A DNA stretch of 61,234 nucleotides from CAYSRC01 sp964433495 (GTDB lineage Bacteria > Bacillota > Clostridia > Oscillospirales > Ruminococcaceae). A program made the translations under genes and the position numbers. The stretch lies in the NCBI GenBank assembly GCA_964433495.1, contig CAYSRC010000009.1, positions 1 to 61,234 of the forward strand. Reading direction: 5' to 3'. The notes beneath the pieces are model-generated. The model searched no databases, was not told the DNA's origin, and was given only the letters and a program-made list of their open reading frames with translations. Positions 43,612 through 51,670 of the stretch are shown piece by piece. Each line of letters begins with the position of its first letter. Within the stretch, counting starts at the first letter, position 1.

Positions 43612-43643
43612 AAAGCCGGGGTCTCACAAGACCCCGGCTTTTG
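43612..43643 (+). terminator. Terminator after the aldo/keto reductase operon
   Basis: AAAGCCGGGGTCT and AGACCCCGGCTTTT form a near-perfect stem with a CACA loop at 43612-43642. Confidence 0.85.
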
Positions 43644-43939
43644 CTCTGTAAAAAGCGGCGCAGGCTGTAAAAATCTGCGCCGCCCGATATACGACGCCGC
43701 AAACTAAAATATGCATCGGATTTTTGCGAAACAATGAATAACACAAAATTCTTTGTACTCGATTTGCATATCTATGCTGTGCGGGAGGTCGGGCTTTTCG
43801 GCAGAGGTGACTCAAAGGTCAAGGGCAAACAGCCCGAGGGTTTGCCGAACGCCGTACCGAGTTGCACTCGGCAAGGAGCCTCAAAGGGTAAGGGAGACAA
43901 TCCCTCAGTCGGTCAACGGCTTACTGTAGGTCCCAAAAG

Positions 43940-44110
43940 TCCCCCTTGTGTAAAGGGGGTGGCGCGGCGAAGCCGCGACGGGGGGATTGTAAGCTGCGAG
44001 CCCAAATTACGGCATAAAGCATATTCAGACGTCAAAGCCTTTGCAGTCAATCCCTCAGTTGCTTTGCGTCACGACTCGCATCCTCCCGTGAACTCAGCCG
44101 AGTGCAAATT
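43940..44110 (+). repeat. Dispersed composite repeat, copy C
   Basis: Head CCCCCTTGTGTAAAGGGGG and GCGGCGAAGCCGC, then a 76-bp body at 43981-44056 bounded by GGGGGATTG/CAATCCCTC and containing GGCATAAAGCATATTCAGAC. A small hairpin TCGC-ATCCTCCC-GTGA follows near 44076-44091. Same module order as copies A and B. Confidence 0.8.
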
Positions 44111-44241
44111 GTGCGACACTCGGCACACCTCACGGCATTATGTGAGACATGTGCAAGGGGGGGAGGGCCGCAGAACGGCAGGGAATTGTCGGCGGGCGGC
44201 AGGCCATATCCTTCGAAGGAAAAGGAGATGCGCAAAAAACC

Positions 44242-44733
44242 TCAGCCCTCGCCCTTCAACAGCTCGACGCCCTGCTTGCCCGTCATGTGCTCGATGTGCA
44301 GAACGAGGATGCAAAACCTGCCGAGCGCCGAGGATATCTCCCGCTCGACGCTCTCGTCACTCTCGTCGGGGCTGTAGCGCGCCGCAAGCTTTTGCGCGGC
44401 AAGCCGTATCTCGTCCGCATCGGTGAGAACCTCGACGCGCCCGAAGACGACGACACTCTCATAACAGGTCGTGAACCTTTCGGGCAGGATATCATCCCTC
44501 GAGACGACGCAAAAGGAGGCGCGCGGGTCGTGTCTTACGGCGTCGAGCTTGTGGCCCGAAACCGCGCAGTGAAAGATGAGCTTGTCCCCATCGTACACGA
44601 AGCTGAGAGGCACGGCATAGGGATACCCGTCGTCGCCGCTCAAGGCAAGCACGCCGAAGGTGGCTTCGCCGAGTATCCTCTCGCACTGCTCCCGCCCGAG
44701 CTGCTGTTTGAACCGTCGCATCTTTCTGAACAT
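44242..44733 (-). CDS. Pyridoxamine 5'-phosphate oxidase-like flavin-binding protein (NimA type)
   Basis: A 163-residue split-barrel flavoprotein. The core reads LGEATFGVLALSGDDGYPYA, VPLSFVYDGDKLIFHCA, GHKLDAVRHDPRASFCVV, a pattern shared with the NimA/PPOX subgroup, in which flavin binds at a dimer interface and a His near GHK is conserved. Members reduce or bind small molecules; 5-nitroimidazole reduction is one known activity, but the function here is unknown. The ATG follows AAGGAGAAAAAAG. It is the last of three same-strand genes after the aminotransferase and nrdR genes. Confidence 0.88.
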   Translation of the reverse strand: MFRKMRRFKQQLGREQCERILGEATFGVLALSGDDGYPYAVPLSFVYDGDKLIFHCAVSGHKLDAVRHDPRASFCVVSRDDILPERFTTCYESVVVFGRVEVLTDADEIRLAAQKLAARYSPDESDESVEREISSALGRFCILVLHIEHMTGKQGVELLKGEG

Positions 44734-44771
44734 CTTTTTTCTCCTTAAAACTGCTTTCTTTTTTGAAAGCG

Positions 44772-44790
44772 TTCGGCGCTGTGCGCCGAA
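44772..44790 (-). terminator. Weak terminator after nrdR
   Basis: TTCGGCGC (44772-44779) and GCGCCGAA (44783-44790) form an 8-bp stem; on the minus strand it runs into CGCTTTCAAAA, with only a short T-tract. Confidence 0.45.
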
Positions 44791-44857
44791 AACCGCATCA
44801 TAGCAACGAGCGCGGCGTCGGACACAGGGGGGGACCCGCCCGAAACAAAACGCCGCG

Positions 44858-45343
44858 TCAGGGCTGTTTTTTGCTCTTTTTATTCGACGCCTTTTTGCTC
44901 TGCTTCAAAAGCGTTTTGAGCTCGCACATAAAGGTGTTGATGTCCTTGAATTCGCGGTAGACCGAGGCGAAGCGGACATAGGCGACCTCGTCGATCGATT
45001 TGAGCTCATCCATCACAAGGTCGCCGATGAGGGAGGAGGGAACCTCGCGCTCCATGGTGTTCATCAGCTCGCGTTCGACGTTGTTTGCGGCTCGGTCGAG
45101 CTCGGCCATCTCGATCGGGCGCTTTTCACACGAGCGGATGAGCCCGTTCATGACCTTTTCGCGGCTGTACATCTGCCGCGAGCCGTCGCGCTTGACAACC
45201 ATGATGGGGGTGGCCTCGACGATCTCATAGGTTGTAAAGCGCCTGTTACACTTGAGGCACTCGCGGCGTCTTCGAATCCTGTCCTCGATGGAGCGCGAAT
45301 CGATTACCCTCGACTCCTCGTATCCGCAATACGGGCATTTCAT
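44858..45343 (-). CDS. nrdR: Transcriptional repressor NrdR
   Basis: A 161-residue repressor of ribonucleotide reductase genes. It begins MKCPYCGYEESRVIDSR, then CLKCNRRFTTYE, forming the four-Cys zinc ribbon, followed by the ATP-cone domain (VVKRDGSRQMYSREKVMNGL, SIDEVAYVRFASVYREF). NrdR senses ATP/dATP and binds NrdR boxes. No reductase gene lies in the window. It ends in a Lys-rich tail (KQSKKASNKKSKKQP). Confidence 0.97.
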   Translation of the reverse strand: MKCPYCGYEESRVIDSRSIEDRIRRRRECLKCNRRFTTYEIVEATPIMVVKRDGSRQMYSREKVMNGLIRSCEKRPIEMAELDRAANNVERELMNTMEREVPSSLIGDLVMDELKSIDEVAYVRFASVYREFKDINTFMCELKTLLKQSKKASNKKSKKQP

Positions 45344-45535
45344 GGCTTTTCCTCCGTTGACGGGCAGTGTGTGTCGGCAGACGGTGCGACGAACGGAAGT
45401 GCGTTGAACCCCGCTGCGCCGAAAGCGCGGCGCGAACGGAAGACCCTGCGTTTTTGAGCGCAGCGGGGACGATAAACAAAACCCATGGACATAAACTCGG
45501 CCGCCCGGTCGAGCGGGTGCCCGCGAACGACCCGC

Positions 45536-46813
45536 TTAGGCGCGCGTACCCTCTAACTTCTCGAGCGAGGCGATTTTGACGCAGATCGACAACAGCTCGG
45601 TTGCGGCGGCGAGATCCTCTTCGGACGGATAGGAGGGGGCAAGGCGTATGTTTCGGTCGTCGGGGTCGACGCCGTAGGGGAACGCCGCGCCCGCGCCCGT
45701 CAGCTTGACGCCCGCCTCGGCGCACAGGGCGACAACCCGCCCGGCGCAGCCGTCATTCGTAACGAGGTTGATAAAATACCCGCCGCGCGGCAGCCGCCAG
45801 CTCGCGACCGCGAGCCCCTCAAGCTCTCGCTTGAGGATTCGGTCGACGATCAGAAACTTCGGCCGAATAATCTCCGCCTGCGCCGCCATATGCGCCCGCA
45901 GCGTCGCCATGTCCTTTAAAAAACGGGCGTGTACAAGCTGGTTGAGCTTGTCATAGCCGATGGTCTCGTAAAACATCGACTTTTTCAGATACTCAATGTT
46001 TTCGGGGGAGGACGCGACACAGGCGACGCCCGCACCGCTGAAGGTTATCTTGCTGGTGGATGCAAACTCAAACACACGGTTGGGGTGGCCGTGCTCGGCG
46101 CACAGCGAGAGCATCTCGGGGATGTCGGCGCTCTCGCCGAACAGGTCGTGCACGCAGTAGGCGTTGTCCCACATGACGGTGAAATCGTCTGCGGCACACT
46201 TCATTGCCGCAAGCCTCTTTACCGTCTCGGCCGAATAGACACAGCCCGTCGGGTTGCTGTAGACGGGCACGCACCAGATGCCCTTGACCGTCTCATCGTC
46301 CTTAACAATGCGCTCGACCTCGCCCATGTCGGGGCCGGTTTCAAGCATCGGCACGAGGATGAGCTGTGCGCCGAAATACTGTGTGACGGCAAAGTGCCGG
46401 TCATAGCCGGGGGAGGGGCAGATGAACTTGATGACGTCGTATTTTGCCCACGGCTTTTTTGAGCCGACAAGCCCGTGGGTGTACGCGCGCGCGATCATGT
46501 CGTACATGAGCTTTAGGCTCGAGTTGCCGCCGACCACGACCTGCTGCCACGGCACGCCGAGCATCTCGCCGAAAAGACAGCGCATCTCGCGCAGACCCGC
46601 AAGCTCACCGTAGTTGCGGCAGTCGACGCCGTCGAGTGAGCGGTATTCCGCGTCGCTTTGGATGGGGCTTGACAGGTCAAGCTGCTCGGGCGAGGGCTTG
46701 CCGCGCGACATGTCGAGGGAGAGCCCGCGCGCCTTAAACGCGGCATAGCTCTCCCGCAGCGCGGAAAGCTCACGCGCGCGCTCTTCGGTTGTCAGTTCAG
46801 CATAGTTTTTCAT
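45536..46813 (-). CDS. PLP-dependent aminotransferase class I/II (aspartate aminotransferase-like)
   Basis: A 425-residue fold-type I aminotransferase. The segments LSLDMSRGKPSPEQLDLS, VDCRNYGELAGLREMRCLFG, VVGGNSSLKLMYDM and FICPSPGYDRHFA fit the PF12897-like aspartate aminotransferase group found in Actinobacteria and Clostridia. The PLP lysine is in FASTSKITFSGAGVA. ATG 46813 follows AAAGGATC; the frame extends further upstream without a start signal. It transfers amino groups between an amino acid and a 2-oxo acid; the exact substrate is inferred from the family only. It lies upstream of nrdR on the same strand, about 190 bases apart. Confidence 0.9.
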   Translation of the reverse strand: MKNYAELTTEERARELSALRESYAAFKARGLSLDMSRGKPSPEQLDLSSPIQSDAEYRSLDGVDCRNYGELAGLREMRCLFGEMLGVPWQQVVVGGNSSLKLMYDMIARAYTHGLVGSKKPWAKYDVIKFICPSPGYDRHFAVTQYFGAQLILVPMLETGPDMGEVERIVKDDETVKGIWCVPVYSNPTGCVYSAETVKRLAAMKCAADDFTVMWDNAYCVHDLFGESADIPEMLSLCAEHGHPNRVFEFASTSKITFSGAGVACVASSPENIEYLKKSMFYETIGYDKLNQLVHARFLKDMATLRAHMAAQAEIIRPKFLIVDRILKRELEGLAVASWRLPRGGYFINLVTNDGCAGRVVALCAEAGVKLTGAGAAFPYGVDPDDRNIRLAPSYPSEEDLAAATELLSICVKIASLEKLEGTRA

Positions 46814-46940
46814 CTTACAATGATCCTTTCGGTTTTGGGCGTTTTGGCGGAATGTACCTGCCGGGATTTCTCTCTTTGTCGGCAGGACGGCGTTGCGCAC
46901 TCGAAGTTTTTTGCCGCCGCGCGGCGGGGGACAGGGGCGC

Positions 46941-46967
46941 AAAAGAGACCCCCTGTGAACGGGTCCC
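46941..46967 (-). terminator. Terminator of asnS
   Basis: On the minus strand GGGACCC (46967-46961) pairs with GGGTCTC (46951-46945, one G-T pair), followed by TTTT (46944-46941). It lies about 85 bases after the asnS stop. Confidence 0.6.
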
Positions 46968-47052
46968 TTTAAGCCCGTCCTGCGAAAACGGCCGCGGCGG
47001 CGCGAAAAAATAAGCGCTGTTAAATTGTATTCAGCTTTGCTGTCTTTGCCAC

Positions 47053-48441
47053 TTAAAAGCCGTAGGCGGTGCGCGGGTAGAGCAGGACGTCTCGGATGTT
47101 GGTTATGCCCGTGAGGTACATGATAAACCGCTCGAAGCCGAGTCCGAAGCCCGCGTGCCTGGTCGAGCCGAACCTGCGCAGGTCGAGATAGTACTCATAG
47201 TCGGCGCGGTTGAGGCCCAGCTCCTCCATGCGCTTGAGCAGCACGTCGGCACGCTCCTCGCGCTGGCTGCCGCCGATGAGCTCGCCCACGCCGGGCACAA
47301 GCATGTCGGCCGCGGCGACGGTCCTGCCGTCGTCGTTTAAGCGCATGTAGAAGGACTTGATCTCCTTGGGATAGTCGGTGACAAAGACGGGCTTGTTGTA
47401 GACCTTTTCGGTGAGATACCTCTCGTGCTCGGTCTGGAGATCGCAGCCCCAAAACACCTTGTAGTCGAACTCGTCGTTGTGCTTCTCGAGAAGCGCGACG
47501 GCGTCGGTATAGCTTATGCGCACAAAGTCGGAGGAGACGAGCGCGTTGAGGCGCTCGAGCAGGCCCTTGTCGTAAAAGCTGTTGAAGAACGAGAGCTCAT
47601 CCTTGCAGCTCACGAGCAGACGGGCGACGACCTTTTTGATCATGTCCTCCGCGAGGTCCATATAGTCGGTGAGGTCGGCAAAGGCGATCTCGGGCTCAAG
47701 CATCCAAAACTCGGCCGCGTGGCGCGCGGTGAACGAGCGCTCGGCGCGGAAGGTGGGCCCGAAGGTGTAGATTTTGCCGAACGCCTGCGCCATCGTCTCG
47801 CCCTCGAGCTGGCCCGAGACGGTGAGGTTGGTCTCGCGGCCGAAAAAGTCCTGCGAAAAGTCGACGTTTCCGTCCTCGTCGAGCGGGGGGTTCTTGGCGT
47901 CAAGCGTCGTCACCCTGAACATATCGCCCGCGCCCTCGCAGTCGCTGCCCGTTATGAGCGGCGTATGGACATAGACAAAGCCGTTTTCGTTAAAGTAGCT
48001 GTGCAGTGCAAACGCCGCCTCGCTGCGCACCTTGAACGCCGCGAGAAAGGTGTTCGTCCTGGCGCGAAGGTGGGGGATGGTCCTCAAAAACTCGAGGGTG
48101 TGCCGCTTTTTCTGAAGCGGATAGTCGGGGTCGCAGCCGCCCTCGACCTCGACCGCGTCGGCGTTTATCTCAAGCGGCTGCTTGGCCTCGGGGGTGAGCA
48201 CCACCCTGCCGTGCACCACAAGCGCGGCGCCGACCGGCGCGTTTGCAATCTCCTTAAAATTATCGAGTTTTCCGGCTTCGGCGATTATCTGAAGGTTCTT
48301 AAAACAACTGCCGTCGTTGAGCTCGACAAAACCGATGTTTTTGCTCTCGCGGGAGGTCTTGACCCAACCCGCGACCGTGACGGCGTCGCCGGTTTTAAGC
48401 CTGGTGTCGGAATAGATTTTGACAATTTCGGTTCTTTTCAT
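47053..48441 (-). CDS. asnS: Asparaginyl-tRNA synthetase
   Basis: A 462-residue class IIb synthetase charging tRNA-Asn. The N-terminal OB-fold anticodon domain starts VTVAGWVKTSRESKNIGFVE. The catalytic domain has motif 2 (TFGPTFRAERSFTARHAAEFW) in the form FRAE..., AFADLTDYMDLAED, and motif 3 GFGLGFERFIMYLTG near the C-terminus; YPKEIKSFYMRLNDDG is typical of AsnRS. ATG 48441 follows GAGGAG; the longer open frame upstream lacks a start. Its promoter is back to back with that of tRNA-Ser. Confidence 0.96.
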   Translation of the reverse strand: MKRTEIVKIYSDTRLKTGDAVTVAGWVKTSRESKNIGFVELNDGSCFKNLQIIAEAGKLDNFKEIANAPVGAALVVHGRVVLTPEAKQPLEINADAVEVEGGCDPDYPLQKKRHTLEFLRTIPHLRARTNTFLAAFKVRSEAAFALHSYFNENGFVYVHTPLITGSDCEGAGDMFRVTTLDAKNPPLDEDGNVDFSQDFFGRETNLTVSGQLEGETMAQAFGKIYTFGPTFRAERSFTARHAAEFWMLEPEIAFADLTDYMDLAEDMIKKVVARLLVSCKDELSFFNSFYDKGLLERLNALVSSDFVRISYTDAVALLEKHNDEFDYKVFWGCDLQTEHERYLTEKVYNKPVFVTDYPKEIKSFYMRLNDDGRTVAAADMLVPGVGELIGGSQREERADVLLKRMEELGLNRADYEYYLDLRRFGSTRHAGFGLGFERFIMYLTGITNIRDVLLYPRTAYGF

Positions 48442-48630
48442 CGGAAAACTCCTCAAAGCTTGGTTTTGCACAGGCCGCGCGCCCCGATTAAGCCCTAAGC
48501 ATCCCGGCCGCCGAAGGCAGCGCAGGAAAAACGAACAGCCCCGAACGGGGCCGAACATCTCGCCGACAGACGGAAAGCGGGCGAAAAAGGTCGAAATCCT
48601 GCGGAGCAGCGCACAGGCTTGTTTAGAATA

Positions 48631-48659
48631 ATTATAATACAATCTATTTGATACAACAA
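48631..48659 (-). promoter_or_regulatory. asnS promoter
   Basis: On the minus strand TTGTTG (48659-48654), 17-bp spacer, TATAAT (48636-48631). Confidence 0.75.
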
Positions 48660-48671
48660 CCTGTTTTTGTG

Positions 48672-48700
48672 TTGACAAAGCCGTTTTTTTCAATTATTAT
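48672..48700 (+). promoter_or_regulatory. tRNA-Ser promoter
   Basis: TTGACA (48672-48677), 17-bp spacer, TATTAT (48695-48700), about 33 bases before the mature tRNA. The -35 is only 12 bp from the divergent asnS -35. Confidence 0.85.
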
Positions 48701-48739
48701 AGTATAGTCGCCCGATAAACGTGCGGGCGCGCAATATTC

Positions 48740-48831
48740 GGAGATGTCGCCTAGTCCGGTCGAGGGCGCACGATTGGAAATCGTGTAGGGCTTAACGGCT
48801 CTCGAGAGTTCGAATCTCTCCATCTCCGCCA
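48740..48831 (+). tRNA. tRNA-Ser (anticodon GGA)
   Basis: Acceptor arms GGAGATG (48740-48746) and CATCTCC (48821-48827) pair perfectly, discriminator G, encoded CCA at 48829-48831. The anticodon arm CGATT-GGA-AATCG shows anticodon GGA, reading UCC and UCU. A long variable arm and the T arm (GAGAG-TTCGAAT-CTCTC) fit a class II serine tRNA. Confidence 0.97.
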
Positions 48832-48835
48832 CAAA

Positions 48836-48892
48836 ACCGGGCACCGATTTTGACCTGCCATGCAGTCAAGACGGGTGTCCGGTTTCTTTGAA
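48836..48892 (+). terminator. Terminator after tRNA-Ser
   Basis: AACCGG.CACC and GGTG.CCGGTT form the base of a long hairpin with an inner TTTGAC/TCAAGA arm and CTGCCATGCAG apex, followed by TCTTTG. Confidence 0.65.
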
Positions 48893-49124
48893 CAGGGTTG
48901 TTTTTTGAATCCGCAGCGCCCGGCGGCCCCTGTTCGATTATACGCGGGTTCATTTTTGCTCAAAAGGGCGGTGCTGCATTTTTCGGAAAAACGCCGCGAA
49001 GGGCGAAAAACGGCGCGGGCCGCTGCATTGAACAGGGCCCGGACAAAACAAGGCGGCGCGCGGTGCGGTCGACAACCGTTTGACGCGCGCGGCCAAAGCC
49101 CCTTAAACTTTCGGAGAGGTTGAG

Positions 49125-51500
49125 ATGACACAGGACACCCTAAACTATTCCGCACGTCTCGATTTTGACAAGATACTCGCCGCGATAAGCGAGCTTGCGG
49201 TGTGCGAGGACGCAAAGCGCGACGCCCTCAAGGTCAGCCCGTGCGACGAAGTGTACCCCGCGCTCGAACAGCTCGAGCTGACCGACTCGCTGTACGTGAT
49301 GTTGATCAAGAACTCGCGCCCGCCCATGTCGCCCGTCGAGGGGATAGGGGAAATCTGTCTTCGCGCCGAAAAGGGCGGGACGCTGTCGATGGCCGAGCTT
49401 TTAAGGGTCAAGACGATGCTCGCAAACGCGAGACTCATGCACGCGTGGTACTCGGGCGACGGCGGATCGGATTCCGCCGACCGACTGATGTACATGCTTT
49501 ACGAGGACGCCTCTCTCGAGCGGGACATCGCCTCGAGCATACTCAGCGACTCAGAGATGAGCGACGACGCCTCGGGCGAGCTGCGCTCGATAAGGCGGCA
49601 GATCTTAAAGACCGAGAGCTCGATACGGGACAAGCTCGACAGCATCATCCACTCGAGCGAGTCGCAAAGGATTTTGCAGGACGCGATTGTGACCATGCGC
49701 GGCGGGCGGTTTGTCGTCCCCGTCAAGCAGGAGCACAGGGGCGCCGTCGAGGGGCTTGTGCACGACGTGTCGTCAAGCGGCGGCACCTATTTTGTCGAGC
49801 CGCAGGCGGTCGTGGACGCCAACAACAAGATAATGCAGCTGCGGGGGGATGAGCTCAAGGAGATCGAGCGGATCCTGCTCGGCTTTTCCGAGCGGGTCGC
49901 CGCGTGCGCGGGGCAGCTGCGAGAGAGCTACAACAGCTACCTCAAGCTCGACCTCGCGCTCGCAAAGGCAAAGTACTCGCTGTCGATAGACGGCGTGCGG
50001 CCGGTGCTCAACGACGAGGGCAGGATAAACCTCAAACGGGCGCGGCACCCGCTCATCCCCAAAAAGGACGCCGTGCCCATCGACGTGCGGCTGGGGGACG
50101 ATTTTACGACCCTCGTCATCACCGGGCCCAACACGGGCGGCAAGACGGTCACGCTCAAGACGGTCGGGCTGCTCAGCCTCATGGCGTCGAGCGGGATTCT
50201 CATCCCCGCGGCCGAGTCGAGCGAGCTGTGCGTCTTTCGCTCGGTGCTCGTCGACATCGGCGACGAGCAGAGCATCGAGCAGAGTCTTTCGACCTTTTCG
50301 GCCCACATAAAGAATATCGCCGAGATCCTCAAGGTCGCGGACGACGGGGCGCTTGTGCTGCTCGACGAGCTCGGCGCGGGCACCGACCCCGCCGAGGGCG
50401 CGGCGCTTGCGGTCGCAATCCTCGAGAGGCTCAAGAGCCTCGGGTGCCGCGTGCTCGCGACGACCCACTACGGCGAGATAAAGCTCTATGCGATCGAGCG
50501 CGACGGGGTGCAGAATGCGAGCTGTGAGTTTGACGTCGCCACCCTGCGCCCGACCTACCGGCTCACCATCGGCGCGCCCGGCAGGTCAAACGCCCTGCTC
50601 ATCTGCGAGCGGCTGGGCCTCGACAGCGCGCTTATCGAGAGCGCGCGGGGCAACATGGGCGCGGACGAGCGGCGGTTTGAGGCGGTCATGGGCGAGCTCG
50701 AGGATCTGAAGGCCGAGACGGCGCGGCGCGAGCGGGAGATAACCGAGATGCGCGAGCAGGCGTCCGCGCTCGTCGAAGAGGCGAAGAAGGAGCGCCGCCG
50801 CCTCATCGAGCAGGGGCAGAAGGAGCTCGACTCGGCGCGGGTGAAGGCGCGGGGTCTGTCCAACGACGTGGCGGCCTCGGCCTACCGGCTGCTCGACGAG
50901 ATAAAGCGGCTTGACAAGCTCAAGGAGCGGGACAGGGACGAGGCAAAGCGCAGGGCGCGCGAGATCGCCGCCAAGGACAGCGTCAGGCTCACCGACGGCC
51001 TTCCCGACGAGCGCGCCGCCCCCGACACGCTCGAGCCGGTGGGGGAGGTGAAGAGCGGCGAGAGGGTCTACATCCTGCCGCTTGCGGCCGAGGGCGAGGT
51101 GGTGAGCCCGCCCAACGCCAAGGGCGAGACCGAGGTGCGCTCGGGCCTCATCAAGACGCGTGTCCATGTCTCGCAGCTGCGCAGACCCGCCGCGCACACG
51201 GCGGTAAAAAAGCAGGTGCAGCGGGGCCCAAAGGTGGACGTTTCGTCCAATCGAAGCGGCAAAACCGAGGTCAACCTGCTCGGCATGACCGTCGAGGAGG
51301 CGCTGATGGAGGTCGACCGTTTTATCGACGGTGCGCTGCTGTCCCACATCTCGACCGTCTATCTCATACACGGCAAGGGCACCGGCGCGCTCAGGAGCGC
51401 GGTGCACCGCCATCTCAAGGGCTTAAAATGCGTCAAAGCGTTCAGGCTCGGAAAATACGGCGAGGGCGAGGACGGCGTCACCGTGTGCGAGATCGGCTGA
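49125..51500 (+). CDS. mutS2: Endonuclease MutS2
   Basis: A 791-residue MutS homolog without the mismatch-recognition domain. It acts on branched DNA and, in several Firmicutes, on collided ribosomes. Core and clamp helices fill residues 1-320; the ATPase has Walker A ITGPNTGGKTVTLKT near 335, Walker B VLLDELGAGTDPAEG and ATTHYGEIK. A KOW-like segment (VYILPLAAEGEVV) and the C-terminal Smr nuclease domain (VNLLGMTVEEALMEVDRFID, LIHGKGTGALR) complete the protein. The ATG follows GGAGAGGTTGAG. It has the full family length. Confidence 0.97.
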   Translation: MTQDTLNYSARLDFDKILAAISELAVCEDAKRDALKVSPCDEVYPALEQLELTDSLYVMLIKNSRPPMSPVEGIGEICLRAEKGGTLSMAELLRVKTMLANARLMHAWYSGDGGSDSADRLMYMLYEDASLERDIASSILSDSEMSDDASGELRSIRRQILKTESSIRDKLDSIIHSSESQRILQDAIVTMRGGRFVVPVKQEHRGAVEGLVHDVSSSGGTYFVEPQAVVDANNKIMQLRGDELKEIERILLGFSERVAACAGQLRESYNSYLKLDLALAKAKYSLSIDGVRPVLNDEGRINLKRARHPLIPKKDAVPIDVRLGDDFTTLVITGPNTGGKTVTLKTVGLLSLMASSGILIPAAESSELCVFRSVLVDIGDEQSIEQSLSTFSAHIKNIAEILKVADDGALVLLDELGAGTDPAEGAALAVAILERLKSLGCRVLATTHYGEIKLYAIERDGVQNASCEFDVATLRPTYRLTIGAPGRSNALLICERLGLDSALIESARGNMGADERRFEAVMGELEDLKAETARREREITEMREQASALVEEAKKERRRLIEQGQKELDSARVKARGLSNDVAASAYRLLDEIKRLDKLKERDRDEAKRRAREIAAKDSVRLTDGLPDERAAPDTLEPVGEVKSGERVYILPLAAEGEVVSPPNAKGETEVRSGLIKTRVHVSQLRRPAAHTAVKKQVQRGPKVDVSSNRSGKTEVNLLGMTVEEALMEVDRFIDGALLSHISTVYLIHGKGTGALRSAVHRHLKGLKCVKAFRLGKYGEGEDGVTVCEIG

Positions 51501-51633
51501 CGCCCCGGTCGATCCCCTCGGCCCCCCGGGAGGCACGCTTTTGGGGACGGCATTCCGGGCGAATCTCGGGGTGCAGTGAACTGTTTCGGGCCCCCGAAAG
51601 GCGTTTCTTCGGATTGATTTTCCATACTGTTTT

Positions 51634-51661
51634 AAAGGCCTCGGACGCGTCCGAGGCCTTT
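51634..51661. terminator. Bidirectional terminator between mutS2 and cotH
   Basis: AAAGGCCTCGGA (51634-51645) pairs perfectly with TCCGAGGCCTTT (51650-51661), serving the two convergent genes. Confidence 0.85.
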
Positions 51662-51670
51662 GCGATTATT

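Larger units (their letters stand above)
43463..44241. other. Intergenic region with terminator and composite repeats
   Basis: About 780 bases with no supported gene. It contains the terminator at 43612-43643, a fragment of the repeat family near 43850-43905 (CTCGGCAAGGAGCCT, CAATCCCTCAG), copy C of the composite repeat (43940-44110) and a degenerate head copy near 44150-44190 (GTGCAAGGGGGGGAGGGCCG). Confidence 0.6.
48442..48739. other. asnS/tRNA-Ser divergent intergenic region
   Basis: About 300 bases carrying the asnS promoter and a leader of about 180 nt on the minus strand, and the tRNA promoter on the plus strand. No T-box motif was found in the asnS leader. Confidence 0.6.

Noticed and set aside
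48442..48636. Possible T-box in the asnS leader
   Set aside because: No conserved T-box sequence or antiterminator/terminator pair seen on the minus strand.
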